From: Paulownia fortunei
Lineage: Eukaryota; Streptophyta; Magnoliopsida; Lamiales; Paulowniaceae
Direction of reading: 5' to 3'
Length of the DNA stretch: 64,000 nucleotides
NCBI GenBank assembly: GCA_019321725.1
Contig: CM033116.1
Span: 19,799,869-19,863,868, forward strand
Shown: positions 25,201 through 40,200 of the stretch, one piece after another
Layout: each line of letters begins with the position of its first letter
Position numbering within the stretch: the stretch's first letter is position 1
Translations under genes and position numbers: made by a program
Notes under the pieces: generated by a model
What the model was told of the DNA's origin: nothing
Database searches by the model: none
The model's input: only the letters and a program-made list of their open reading frames with translations

Positions 25201-28200
25201 TCCTTCCTTCGAAGAATTTTTTTTCAGTTGGTAGTATGTGATCCGCAAATCTACTAGAGTATAACTTATTCCTTGAATACTAAATAAATTAACAAAAATC
25301 ATACATGAAAAAAATAGTGAACTGACAATGAAAATCATACCAAGCCAATCATTTCTCGATTGACGAGACAAAATAAAGCGTGGAGCAAATTAATGTTTAA
25401 CTTCAAATAAAAGAAAAGCTTCGTGCCAGATAAGTCCAACGACAAAAGCACAGTTCTTCAATTCTTCCTATTAGTGCTGTTCTCCAACTTCATTAAATTC
25501 TTCCTTAGCCTTGATGTCTCCACAGATCGAACCTGTCAGGTCTTTCTATATTTGTTCATATAACACTAGCCCTACTCAGTTTATAAAGAGAATATTTTCA
25601 TCCTTTTTCATATTCATATATTGTTCTCCTCATGTGCATAAGGGAGGAGCCTTACGAGATGTAAATCTCGCATCACATGGGTTCCAACTGTTTCTTGGAT
25701 GCCCAATTAGGTAGGAATATTAGAGTGTTCAAACTTGTTCAGTGGAAACTATAGTATGGTCTCTTTCAGCTTAAAGCCTGTGACCTCAAGTGGTCAAATA
25801 CCTCAGACAGTTAGAGATCTTATGTTCTCTTCGCATATAGATGACAGGCTTCGGAGCATGGCACCCTAGTGACTTTTCTTTTTTTCCCTTTTTTTGCTCA
25901 CAAAAATAGGAATGGATATACTTTCACGGAAAAGCAAATGTTGCTGCAGGAATTTCTGCATATCCTTCGGAGATGGGAAAGTATCCAGCAATAATCTCTT
26001 TTCTGGAAGTATTAGAGATGCATGATAAGGCTGTAGCCCCTTGGTGCCCATAACATAAAGATGGCTTAGCAAATGTTAATGAGAAATAAATGCTTTAACA
26101 TTATCAAAAGATAAATTCTATCCTGAGAACAGGCCAATTTAGCCTCAAATTAATCCAGCATTCAGAAGAATGATGGAGAGAAATCGAATATGGCTTGGTA
26201 TGTGTTTTCTATGACATGACTCTTTCAATTAGAAGCACACTACATTCCCAAGGACCACCATAAAATTTTGATGAAATTTCACCTTCCTAAAATTTCGGAT
26301 GCATTCACTTTCATAGTTTTACTCATACCATGTCCATCAATCTCATAACAAGTGCCTAAAGATTCATATTGAACTTCGATGGGAGTTTCTGTTGAATTGT
26401 GAACTAGCTAAATTGAAAGAAAAAGCCTAAACCAAAATACTATTACAGTTTACATGAAGTATTACAAATTATCATGTCACAAAAGTATTCTTCTCAAATT
26501 CATCGTTAAGACAACCATTACAGGTATATGGGAAAAGAAGCAACTAATTTTTTTTTATGACGCCATCATTAAGCTAAACCATTTTTGGTTGCGAATTTCT
26601 TATTCAGGTTTAATTTAACACAATCAAATACTTCTGCCTTTCTTCGCTTAGCTTGAAGGCCATTGTAGAGGACTAAAGTAAAACATAGATGACTTGTCTG
26701 ACTTGTCTCATTAACCAACATAGTTTTCTTGAGTAAACTCTTGAATTACAAAAGACAGATCTCTATGAAAAGCAGCAATAGAATCTTTAAGGCTTGAAAA
26801 GGTGGAAAAGTTATTCATACAAGCAGAAAAGCTATCTTTAAATCCAAGGAGAGCAATGGCTCCCTTGATAAGTCCGGACTGGATCACGATATTGAGATAG
26901 CAAATCATTACTTATTCAGTTTAAAAAGTCTCATCTAAAAATTATTTTAATTATCATATTTTCTTAGTTTTCTACATCCAATTCCACATAGAAGGATCAT
27001 ATTTATTAGTTTCGTTTCTCCACATCTCATCTAAAAATTATTTTAATTGTCATATATTTTTAGTTTTTTACATCCCATTCCACATAGAAGTATCACATTT
27101 TCAAATGAAAGAGGTTCAGACAGATAACCTCTTTCTTCTCAATAAGCATCCTGCTGGTCACTCAAATCAGGAGGCATTCACCACTCTCTCTTAACAAAAC
27201 TAAATTGCACATAAAATTGCTCCTTCTTTACCATGCAAGGCTGCAAATGTTTTTCTCACAGAACATCATGGTTAATTGGCATATAGAGTTCACATAATTA
27301 CTCCATCCTATTTCAAATAAACATTTTCTTTTCTGCTTAATTCAATTTCAAAATAATTTCCATCAATTTCTCGTAGGCAGGGCATTTCCCCTTTTGAGAT
27401 AATGAAATACCAATTTTATATACTCCCTCCCCTCCCCCCTAAAATAGGTCCAATTTGACGCGTCATAGAAATTTAGATGAGAGGCTAAAAAGTGAAATTT
27501 TTTTATATTTTTACACTATCGCCCTTAAGAATAGTGGTTGAAAGTTAATGGTGTCACTTCATAATTTCAATTGAAAGGGTAGTTTTGGGGAAAAAATCCA
27601 TTTTAGGAAATGGAGTCTTATTTGGGATGTAACAGAGAGGGAATAGGCGCAATAAATGGATAGAGGAAGTAATAAAAACTGGGCACTTCTTGTATCCACT
27701 TCTTCTGAAAATATCTATAACCTATAGTGAATAAAGAAAGCTGCTCCATGACCATAATTACAATTACCTATCACCACCAAGATTGTCAAACCTCCTTCCT
27801 CAGTCATCATGGTTGACATGACACAGACCACCTCCAAATCATATCCCACCACAAACCACTATCAGAACTCCACAGCACATACAGATAGAGGAACTATAAT
27901 GGTAGGTCTAAACACTCGCACACCATATATACAGGAAGATTCTCCAGGAACAAATTTGAGAGCTGAACTAAAAGGGAGGATATGAAATGGAAGTTTATAG
28001 GGGGCAGCAAAGAAGTGATACATGTGGTTCCTGCAGTGAATTAAGTTTAAGTATTCTGTAAAAGCTGAAGGTTTTGGGTATCAGATTGTTAAATTTGGGT
28101 TTGAAGTTTCAATAATTTTGGTCAAGTAATTTCTTCCCTTTCTATGTTTCAGAATTGAGATTTAGGTGTCTCTAAGTGGTGATTACAATGATAGTGTTAG

Positions 28201-31200
28201 GTTTTCCTTTTGGTTGTTTCTTGGGACAGAAATTCTGATGGTTTTTTTTTTCTTTTACTTTTTTTGGGCCCATAGTTTTTTTCTTCTTTCTGAAGGTCAC
28301 ATACACACATAGAGAGGCAATTATACTTGAACAAGGACAGAAATGAACAACTATTTAAAAAAATAACAAAAAGCAGCCATCCCTGGAAAATTATCCAAGT
28401 AAAAGTAAATCCATTCATTTTGAAAAATCAAACAATAGCAAAAATGCTTCATATATGAAAACTCTAAGAAGATGGGGCTGTATGGAGGAGCAAGGAAACG
28501 CATTGCCAAAACAAAACTCAATTTCTGTAATGAGGAACATATACATGGAAGGAGAACAAACCCTCCATATTCTGCATCTGTCGGAAAGATCCCATATGCC
28601 GTCCTCCAACTCTATAACAGAGTTTGCTTGAGAAGTTATGGATGCATCTCTGAAACCACCCTTTCCTTCAATACCTTCAAGAAGATTATCCAGTTTTTTG
28701 GCCATCTCTTCAACCTGAATAAACAGCAACACAGGCAAAAGGCATCATGAGATTCTTCATATTGCAGATCTAAAAGAAGTCATTTACTTGAACTAACACT
28801 TCTCCTATAGAAAGACTCATAACACTGAAATTATAACAACAAAAATTCTAAAAATAGATGAGACACCAGCAGTGCTGATTAGTCATGAAAAGCCAGAAAA
28901 GCGTGGGATTCATTATGAGGTAGAGATGGTGCTAGAAACGGAAAATGAAACAATGACTATGCATATATGACAGAGGGCATCTATATTAAATATAATAACT
29001 AGTAATTACATTTCCAAACTGTTTCGATGCATTTTGCACAGAGTATGGCAGCCCTGTTGAAGAGAAAGCCGAATTCAATTCCTTCTTGGATTCAGACTGG
29101 AAAGATTTTCCTGAAGCAACACTCTCCCCCAAAGGCATTTGTGAACCAGGATATGCTGGCAGTGAGTTTCTATGCCCCTGTGCAGTCGACGCTGTCTGTC
29201 CAAAAGAAGTGAACGTGACAGAAGGTTCAGCTTTCTCCTTTATATCTGTAGGATGTCGCAGTACACGTCCAGCAGATTGTAATGCATGTTTATCTGAATT
29301 TTCAACTTCATCAGAAGGGAGCAACAAAAACCTTCCATCAGAAGTTTTTGAAGCATCAACTCTTGCATTTGACCTGGTTAAAGACCACACACTTGGGGAA
29401 TTTGTTGGTGGCACTTTTCGTAATGGCCCCACATTGCTACACGATAGTGGATCTTTGCTCATTGATTGATGAGAAAAATCACCAACAACTTTCCCTGAGA
29501 AAAAACCTGTACTGTGTTTGACTTCACATATTGATTGATTCTCTGTATTACTATCTTGGTTTAGCATTATGGAGGGGGCTTTTTCTGGCTCATCCACTTT
29601 CACTGTCTGTGAGTTTACAAGAGGTTTCTGTCCCCTGTTTTCGGTAGCAGTTTGCTCTCGTGATCCGACGTCAACATAAGAAGAAGGTGATAAGTCATTT
29701 GTGATAGTGGCCTTAGCATCTGTCTTTTCAACCTCAAATCTGCTAAGTTCATGAGATTCAGACATCGAAAAGGTTGGCTCTCTACTTTCCTCACCACTTG
29801 CAGAAGAAATCAGGTCATGCTTCACTGATACCTGAGAAGCATCGTCGTCTTCATCAGAAGCACAACTTTCAGGTGATGCTAAAGCACCTGCAGCACTACA
29901 GGAAAGTAAATAATGTCATGTAGCTTCCCCAGAGAGCGCCACCCAGAACAGCTACCAAATTAAAACACAAATGAAAACAAGTACACAATATGGTATCAAA
30001 TTACCTAGCAAAGTGGAAAACTGAAATCTTTCCATCAATGGTTAGGCATATAATTACACAAGAAGGTGAGACTTCTGTTTCTTCATCCCCCAGTGTGAAT
30101 CTGACGTTCTCATTCTGGGAAACCTTGTCAACAGAGAGTCCCACGATCACATTTTCTTCACCATTGCCTGAGATCAAACAGTTTGACATCAAAGAATTAA
30201 TCATCCTAATGCATGCCAGTTGGAAATGAGATGTATCTAATTACTAACTCGAAGGAAGTGTTAGAGATCTGCTCAACTTGAATCAGGGTTTATTAGTACT
30301 TTGCAGCTTCATAGTGCAATAGTATTCTATGGTTTGGCGTACATGCTGTAGACTCTCCTCCCCCACTCCGCATCCCCCGGCCCCCGCCCCCACGTCAATC
30401 ATGAATTTTTATGTTATACAAATTGCAGTGGCAATCTAGATCCTCAAATAATCTCGATAAGTTCGGTATATTATCATACAATTATTTGGCATAAACAAAC
30501 TCTCATTCTCCAAGTAAAAAGGGCATGTACACATTTTCAGATGCATGAATGGAAGAGGGACATACACAAATGGAATCTACAACCAAGTGAGAAAGCATGT
30601 AAGATATAAGTTAATGAAATACTCATTCATAGATCTTATCTTAATTTCAAGTTTTAGCACCTTGAGAATCGATATACAAAGTCCAAGCATCGTTAAGAAT
30701 CTCAACCATTGCAGCTTCATTCTTCCCACTGTCTCGCGACCAACAGAACAATCCAACATGCTGGGACAGATTCCTATTAGCAATAAATGCCAGCCCACTG
30801 CAACCAACAGAAAACCACAGCTATAATAAGTGAAATCAGTCATAATCTGACAAAGTAACATATGTCAATCGAGCAGTGTATTGGATCATTGTAATGGTGA
30901 TTAGAGTTATAAGTCATGCATGTGAATTGATAAAGGTCATTTTAAGTGGCAATATTATCATCTTTTTTTGGCTCCCTTGTGTTCTGTGAATCTTGTACAC
31001 AGACTGTATTTCTTTGACAAATGAAGTAAAGGAAACTTAAATAATCACCATGACTCTATGTCAGACAATTGCTTTACCGGTAACGTGAATCCAGGGCTCA
31101 CCCAAGATGCAAAATCCTGCATCTTAGGCTGCAATAAAATGTTAGCTGAAGGAAGTAACAATGGGGCAGTCATGACTTCCTGTAAAATCCAATAACTAAC

Positions 31201-34200
31201 AGGAACATGAATGGCAATAATCTCCACTTTAGTTGCCCATAAGTCTCCGTTCATCAACTGTACTTTTAGTTTTAAAACTGTTTTAATTCTTTTTTTATTT
31301 GAACTGGCATGAAATTTTAGAGGAGAGTTGAAAAGGTATAAATTTCAGGTATCTTTACTTTTTTAGCATAAAAAAATAGTGGTTAGGAGTTAGTTGAGTG
31401 ACTTCATGCTCAGAATGAGAGGGTACTATTGTAAAAAAAATTGTCATTTTAGGAAATGGGACACTATTTTTGGACATCAAAAAGAAAATAGGTGCATTTA
31501 TTTGTAGACAAAGGGAGTACTAACTAAATGGAGAGAAAGGGGGAAAAAGAATAAGGATGCCAGTGCAAGGACTCCTGAAAACTGAAAGAGACTGTTCGCC
31601 CCCAACAACAATGAGTGAAGCCCCATTTAGCAGAGGTAAGTTCAATGTCAACATTCAGCACAAAGCCAAAAAAGACATGACAAAACAATCCACACAAATC
31701 AGTAAAAAGATAAGAACTTTTGAATTCAAATATTTTTCTATATATGTTTTCATATAGGGACATATGGCAAAAATGCATTTTTCGTCCTGTAACTTGACCT
31801 CATTTCTCTTTTGGTCCTCTAATATGGTGGGATAGCAATTTTGCCCTGTATCTTCCAGTTTTTGGCACATTGCACCCACATTGGCCGGAAAATGCAGAAA
31901 TGGCACGAAAATAGATGATGTAAATGGAAATTGGAGGGGAATTGGTGATGTGGCAGCCAAATGGACGAAAAATATGCAAAAAGAACCAATTCTATTCATT
32001 TTCTTTTTCCCTTCGTTTTTCACAGTTTGAATTTCTTTTCCTTCTTTCATCTTTCCCATTTTTATTTTTTTTCCCTTCATCTTCTTCTCAAAACTCCCAC
32101 CGCCAACCCCCCACCCAACCACCTAAAACCCAGCACCCCCACCAGAACCACCCCAATCCCCAAAACCCAGCAACCCCCCCCCCCCCCAAACAACCCATCA
32201 CCCCAAATTTTCCAGATAAAATTTATAGAATACTATAATTAGTTCAACAAAAACCTAAAACTATATGAAAATCCCAAAAAACCAAGCCTTTCAAAATCCC
32301 ATCTCGAGAACCTAAAATGACCCAGAAAAAACATAAGCATTAAATAATCACATAAAAACACACTTATTGATATCATCACTCATAAAGTAGGTATTATAAT
32401 TTGCTTCCAGAAGTAAATAAGGGTGTACCATGACACGGTCGATGTCTATCATCGAGGAGGGCTGTTGACCATGGTCAAGCTGCTGGGTTTGGGTGGAGGG
32501 AGAAGGGTTTGCTGGCCTTGGGGAAGGGGGTATAGTGGTAGTGGGTGCTGGGGTTTAGGGCAGGGGGGTAGGGTTAGGTGGTGGTGGAACAATGGAGCGG
32601 GTGAGGGGGATGGGAGTTTTAAAAAGAAGATGGATAAAAAAAAAAAAACAATTGGGAAATATGGAAAAAGAAAAATAAATACAAACTGCAAAAAAGAAGA
32701 TAAAAAGAAAAAGAATAAAATTGTATTTTTTAGCATACTTTTTATCCAGTTGGCTGCCACTTCACCACTTTTCCCTCCAATGATGAAATATCCCAATTCT
32801 CCATCTACGTCAATTTTCTGGCCATTTTTGCAATTTCCAGCAAATTTGGATGCAATGTGGCAAAAATTAGAAGCCACCCCGCCAAATAATAGACCAAAAG
32901 TTTAATGAGGCCAAAAATGCACTTTTGTGGGGGATATATTGTATAAGATGCAGAAGACTACGTCACAAATGACATTCTCAGTTCTAATTATTTAAGCATG
33001 GCTACTCTCATATGCAGAAAATTTCAATTTTTAAGTACCAGGAGAAGTGCCAATTTTATCAGCTATACAGAAGCTACCAATATTGCAATGCAACAACACA
33101 TAAATAGAAAATTCAATAACCAGTACTTTCAGCTACTGTCAGAAGAATACCCAAACAAAGGGCAGATGTTCAAACGTTAGAATAAAACAGACACAAAAGA
33201 CAAAGTAGATAAATTTTAGTCCGACTAATATGATAAGCACAGCAAAAGTGGTTAAAGAAGTTACAAAATTAAACATAGAATAGAAGAATAGTTAAAAGAA
33301 GTTAACAAAGTATACGTACTGAAGATCTAGATAACTGAGAAACAGATGTGGTCCATTTCGGGTGGGCACAGCATCAGAACAAAAATCCAGGAAGACATTG
33401 TTGAAAGATAAAACAATTGGCTTCGAAGCTGCCTGAAAGCAAAAAGGAAAGAAATATTTGAATCCAGTCAGAAAAAAATACCTGAAATCTATACCAAATA
33501 AAAAGAACCATCCTCACTCAAAATCAAATAATTGATACAATTATCTTTAATTCTATATCCACTTTCATCAAACATATCCCACTCGATAGAAGGGCGAAGG
33601 CGGACAAGTAGAAGGGTGAAGTGTTCTACTCTGGAGCACTTAACAGTATGAACTTCTATTTCTTAATCGTTATGGACCTATAACAGAATAGGACAAAATA
33701 CAAAGACTAAATAAAATTTACAAAATATATCCTCTGAAGAGGACAAGGAGCAATCCATCACAAAGTAAAGGCCTAGTTCATTAAGAACAAAACCATCATC
33801 CACTTAGCGCATTAGTGAGCTACCCAATGAGCAGAACTCAAAGAGCAGAACTCAAAATTCACGTCCTAGGGGAGTTACTGCCTCATGCAGTCCCTTAGTA
33901 GTGTCATTACTGAAGCAGAAATAATCTAAAGAAAGCCAGTAGGGGTCTCAGCTATCACTCACACAGTCAATACTAAGGAGAATCATAACCATCCAATGCT
34001 TGAGGTCAACAGTAAATATAAGATCACATCTGAGATAAACTCAGTCAAATACGCAGAGGTTCTGATCCCTGAGGTTAAGCTTAACATAGGAAACATAACT
34101 AATTACCAAACTCTTCCGAGCTACAAGGTTGGTATAGCATTAAGACAAAATTGATTTTGCAACATTCGGTGATTAGAAAACAATAAGCTAACATAAATCC

Positions 34201-37200
34201 AGAGAAACGAGGGGTTGTGGTAACATGTGGCTTGTTTATCAAAGTTTCGGTATCTTATGATTAATCAGATGTAGCGGCTTCTGAGCAGTATCCAACACAA
34301 GCTGAGCACAATCCTCAAGAGGTTAATGAGCGCCCAATAAAGGATATATCACCTCAACTAGTTGAATAGGTGAATCTCGTATGCTTTCCATGGTCCTTAA
34401 CTCAGAAATCCTAGGCCAAGGTGGATGAATATTAGACAGGGTTTTCTAATGACTCATCAAGGAGTCAATGAGACTAGCAAGCCCTAATATTCTCGCACTA
34501 CTTGCCCCAACACTACTCCAGCTGCACATAAACAAGTCATTTCCTATATGGACTTAAAGAACTAAGTACCACATGCAACTATGACACTTAAAGCAACAAG
34601 GTGCATTAGTGATAAAAGTAAGTGAAAAAACATGACAAAAAAATGACAATGCAAACCAGACTATCTTTCAATAGCCCTTTGGGGCTCTCTACAGCACCCA
34701 TCTCAAAACCAATTGGTAACAAGTGCTAACTGCCCAAGCCAAAGCTCATATACTAATTACGGAAATCATAATGCTCCACGACAAGATCTAGGACATATAA
34801 CCCTCCCTTTGCCCCATTGCTATTGCAATATTTCACCTTTTTTGATGTCCCTGAAAGTGAAGCACTCCTAATCTCAAGGTATAAATGACAATATTTCTAC
34901 TGCCAGCAAAAAGAACAAATTTGAAAGAAACAGCATTAATTTGTCAGATCAAATTTGTATACAAAATGTGCTACTTTATTTAGTAACGATCTAAAAAACA
35001 TCAAACTTTTAGAACTAGCCATGAACAGTTTGTTTTACGAAATGATGCAATATTTTAATGATGAAGAGAGTATCCCTATTTCATCCCAATGCATGAGAGC
35101 CTTTCCATTAATTATGGATCAGCTCTTCTATTACCCGTAGTGGGACAAAGTTCCAAGAAAAAATGTATGTGATGATCCATTCATTGTTCCGAACTCTAGT
35201 AACTTTATATGGATTTTGCAAGTGATTAAGCAAGCATGCATCACGACTTATTTCCATTTTCAGCAGTTAATGCAAACATCCCCAACATTAACACTTTCAC
35301 TCACTTTTTCAGCTTTTTCTACGAGATAGCAAAGCACAAGCTCTTGCAAACATTCCCCAACTCCAAGGTTACTGTAACATAAAAGACAAAAGGTATTGAA
35401 CAAGATACATGAAGTTTGTACTAAGGATCAAGGGTACAGCATATAACTTTGTATAGAAAGACAAGTGGCGAAATGCATCACAGGGTGATATGGAGCGTGG
35501 TGTGTGTGTGTTGGGGGGCTGCGGGGGAATAGCACCTTACAATATTGTGAAACTCAAGAGTAATCTAAAGGGGGCACACTTAATGCAGGAGGTTCCCAAC
35601 CTAGCAGGTTATAGGAAGGATTGAAATACACATCTAAGTGTAAAAGCTACCAGCAATCTAATTATTTCAATCAAAACAAGGAATAAACAATACATATAAC
35701 AAGGAAGAATCATACACTAGTAAAGGTTAATTGATGCATAAAGACTTTCAGTCAACACTTTGCCAAGTGGGTTTATTGTTATATGTGCTTACTAACTTCA
35801 GAATCTATATTACAATAGATTGAGATATACAGAAGTCCATTTAAATAGGAGTTTCTTCATAGACGTGCTACTAATACTTTTGAGAGTGCATGCACTCTAG
35901 TAGATTTAGGATAGCTAGAAGTCCAAAAGCTTGAGCTAATCTCTCAATCAAATACACTGTCAATCAGAATGATATGCCTCTAAAATTTTTGGAATTAAAT
36001 GGTAAGACTCCATTAGAATTCTTCCGACATTACGATAGCCTTAAGGTATTCAAGAATTTTTTCCTCATCTGCTCAAACTTCATCTTTTACTCCTTAATAT
36101 CCCTCATCTTGTTTCTTGTTGCAAGAGCATTTAACTCCTCGTACGAAGAAAAAGCAGTTTTCCAGGTATACTTATATTAAATACAATTACTTCACTACAT
36201 CAATGATGAGCCAATAGCTATAATATCAACCTTCTCACTGCATTTTCCACTAAATATGGACACTCATTCATAAATTGAAGCATATCATCTCAAGGATCCA
36301 AGGAAATAATAAAAAATATGGTCTGCGGAAAAGCAAATTTTCAGAAGTTGCAAGTCAGTTAAACATCTAGACCTTATATGAGTTGTTTTCATTAGGAACT
36401 AAAAACTGACACAAAGTATCATACTTTACCCAACTCGGTTCAGTTTCAAGACCTCATATTTACTGATTGCATAGTATTCCAACAGGTTTACATATCGTCT
36501 TGTTATCCTTGCAATAAGGTATTAGCATGATGAACTAAAAAAAAAAAAATATTCTGAACATGCAAAGCACAAACCACGCCCAAGTCCAGCAGAGTGAAAC
36601 TTGGAAGCTCATAATTGCAGCATGGTTGGGAGTGCTAATATGCTTAATACATCAGCTGACCCTCAAGACTTTTGTGCAAGTGAACATCCATCTTTTACAC
36701 ATGGAACTTGCCAACCAAATAGAATTTTTAAAAATTTTGGTGGATATCATCCTGATCATCCATTTCTATTAAGTCCATGGCCAGGAAACCCCTTGGAAAT
36801 GAGTTGTAACATGCAAATTTTATGAAAAAATGAAAAAACGATCAAGAGTTGGATGATGACCTTCAATTAACAATGTATATTTTGATACCATAATAGATGA
36901 AAATACCAATAACTATAAAGGGTTGGAAGAAATGAGACTACTTCATCTACATCACCACAATAATATCTGAGAAATGAAATGCGGCAACTCATTAAGGAGC
37001 ACCACTGAAAGGCCACTTAAAAAAAAATTACCACAAGAAAGCTATAAGCAATTAAATATGAGCAAATGTATAGAAAGTTGAATCAAATATCAAAAATATG
37101 AAGGATATACACACTGACATCAGTAAGCCTTCTGCTCCTGCTTGTGATGACTTGGACTATGTAATTTTCCTCCTCCCCATCATCATTTAATTGGAAGCAT

Positions 37201-40200
37201 CCAACAGCTATACAATCTGGACGGATCCATCGGATGGAATCCACTGATATTCACAACATTGAGAGTAATAATAAATTAATGGAAAACAAGGCAATAAATA
37301 AAATGTATAATCAATTCTAATTTGAGTCATAAAAGTACATTATTAGTCAAGTTTAATGAAGTAAACAAAAAGAAAACCTACTTCTTCATCATTTTCATAG
37401 TTATATATGTAACTGATCACCAGTATTTGCAACAGAAAAGAAACAAAAACCCAAACTTTGTAGGGGTGGGGAGCCTCCTTTTATCAACCAATTCTTTTCT
37501 TGAGTAAATAGAAGAGGAAAGTCCAGCATGCAAAAAAGTATATAAAACCAGCTCATGAGACAGAATTAGCTATACTTGACCAAAATATCCCTCAACCTAT
37601 GAATTGAATGAGAACTCCTAAAATATGGGATAGAAGAATTCATACAATCTCCAAGTTGAATTTTCAACATTTTAGGCTGGATATCCAGTTAATTTCTCCC
37701 AAAAAGTCTACATCAAACTCAGATGGGCAAGAAACCATATCTCCTTGTCGCATTCCTAATACACATGGTACATCAGCATGCCGATCATTCACCTTATCAG
37801 CCTTAACCCAATAGAAATCTGTAAAAATAAGGTACCTAAAGAGACATAACTAGACAACCTTTACACTCCAAAAACAAACAGCAACTAATACTCTCAACTC
37901 CCAGCATGCACTGGGCTCAGAAAATTGTCGGCTTGCCAATACAGAATCCCAAGCTATATTGCAGAGAAAAGGACTTGGGACTTGTTAAGCCCACAAAGCA
38001 TTTCAGATACTACTTGAAAAGGTGCTCCTTATCCACAGCCAACCAGTTGAATGATCTAAAAGATAACTTGAGATTCTTACTATACAACTGCTGCATCACC
38101 CCATGTGGCTCCCCTCCAAACAGATTTACATCATTGAATGTGCCTACAGATCACTTAACTGTATATTCGTCTGTGTCTTGCAAAGTGATTAGCTTTGAAA
38201 CCAGTAAACTTCATGAAAGCCATTATACCAGAACTTACTAATTAACAGATATTAAACATTAACACCCATGACTCTCACCCCATTACAGTCTGACAAAACA
38301 GTCTAAAAAAAAAACCTCAATCTGCTTTCATAGCTAAAAGCAGCAAGAATCTATCAACTGCCAACAAACCCAAATGATGTGGAATGTGAATGGACTATTA
38401 ACAATCTAGTTCTTCATCTCTTCTAGTGTTAATGTTTTAAGATAATGCCCTCATATAATTTTAAACTAGAAAATAGCTAAAGTTTAGAATAAGTACTACA
38501 TTCATAATCCTATTTTCTCCATTTAGGAAAAACATTATGACCAACCAAAAAGTTTGCCAGTTGGTGACTTCAAGACGCCTGCACTCAACATATAATTAGT
38601 TATACAGTAAGAAGAACCATGTCCTGGCTTTAACTCCATGAACCACAATCAATGTACGAGGTTACTACACTTCAGCATATTGGAGCAGATGGCGAAACTG
38701 TCACGTTTAAACACCTACCGGAAGAGTTAATAGCGGCATTAGCTTTCAACTTAGTTTCCAAACATACTAGTGCAGGACATAGGAAGAAGGCCAGCGAGGT
38801 CCCTACCAGGTATTGCATGCACAAAGAACTTATAGAGGAGCCCAAGCTAGCATGCACAACAATGGCTCAAAAGACTGATGAGAAAAGGTGAGGATTAAAT
38901 GCAATAGAAAAATAATGAGAGGCAAAATACATCATCATGCCAATCACAATTGTCAAGAGTGTATACCTTTGAATACAATGAAAATAGATACAACATATAC
39001 CTTTGAACACAGTGACAATAGATTCAACACAAAGAATCTCAGTAAGGGATACCATATGCAGGAACAAAGATTATAGAGGCATCAAAAAGTTATAGAGAGG
39101 GAGCAATACCTTTTATAACTTGGTTAACATCAGAATCACCAATCACCGACTGGAATGGTAGCAAAAATCTTATTTTTTCCTTAAACTGTGATGAAAGAAT
39201 GCTGACAGTAGTCTTTTTTGCCACAGCAACAAAATTGCCTTTAACACTCCAGTCAACTATGCCAATAACTCATCTTAGTGAGCAAAAGAAATTTATACCA
39301 GGGAAAAAGGCACTATACTTTATGCAAAGAGTTTATACGTAATTTATGACAACAAGATGCAGATGGCTATTAATCTCTTAATCTCACTGGAAGAACATGG
39401 TTATATCAAGGAAACAATAAAATGTTTTTGCGCTGCAAAAAAAGATTTTCTGCTAGCATAAATGAATGTTTCAATACTCTCTACTGAAACCTACAACTTA
39501 TAATTTTGTGATATCTAAAAGTAAAAGATTTCTTGAAATGATCTTCTAGACTTCAGTAAAGTCATATAATGATCTAAATTTTATGAGGCTCATCTAGTAT
39601 TGACACTCATAAATTGTAAAGACACCAAACAGATATAGAAATACATAAAGCATACCAGAATCAACACCTTCCATCACATGAATAAGGGGACCTTGACCAG
39701 ATCCATGGTATAACTTTCCATTAGCCGAAAGAATAAGATAAGCTTTTGCAACTTTTCTAGCCCAACGCAGATCCTTGATGCAAATGGAATCATCAAGTGA
39801 GACTGAATATGAAGGCTTTTGCTCCTGTTCAATTACCATTTAATGAATTATAACTTCTCTACCAACATTCAAAAATCTGCTCTGACAAGTAATTCAAAAT
39901 TCAGCTTCAGAAATTTGCTTTGATAAGTTATATTTGATTATATGTGCAGCAAAAGAAAGAAATAAATACAAAAATTCACATGTATTTCCCAAATGGAATA
40001 ACAAAAGAGAGAGAGAGAGAGAGAGAGAGCATAATATAACTCGTTCAATCTTTGTAAGTTAGGTAACATGTTCTCCATTTTATAAAACATGAGTGAAAAT
40101 TTTGTATACGAAACGAGAGAAATAATTGGCGGTTAAAATGAATTAAGCAAATACAGATCACTTTCTTATATAAAATAATTTGTGCAATATGAACTGTCTA

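Noticed and set aside
31045..31257. Minus-strand frame of 70 codons between NUP214 exons 6 and 7
   Set aside because: Considered as an extra exon, but exon 6 joins exon 7 (30797-30661) in phase and matches the nucleoporin; this frame has no such fit.
31924..32242. Two overlapping plus-strand open frames of 93-104 codons, Pro-rich
   Set aside because: They lie inside the long-armed repeat element and within a NUP214 intron; their composition comes from a C-rich arm and there is no homologous domain.
32423..32905. Open frame of 160 codons (plus) with a 142-codon frame opposite it
   Set aside because: This is the right arm of the same inverted-repeat element; Gly/Trp-rich and Lys-rich reading is a by-product of G-rich and A-rich DNA.
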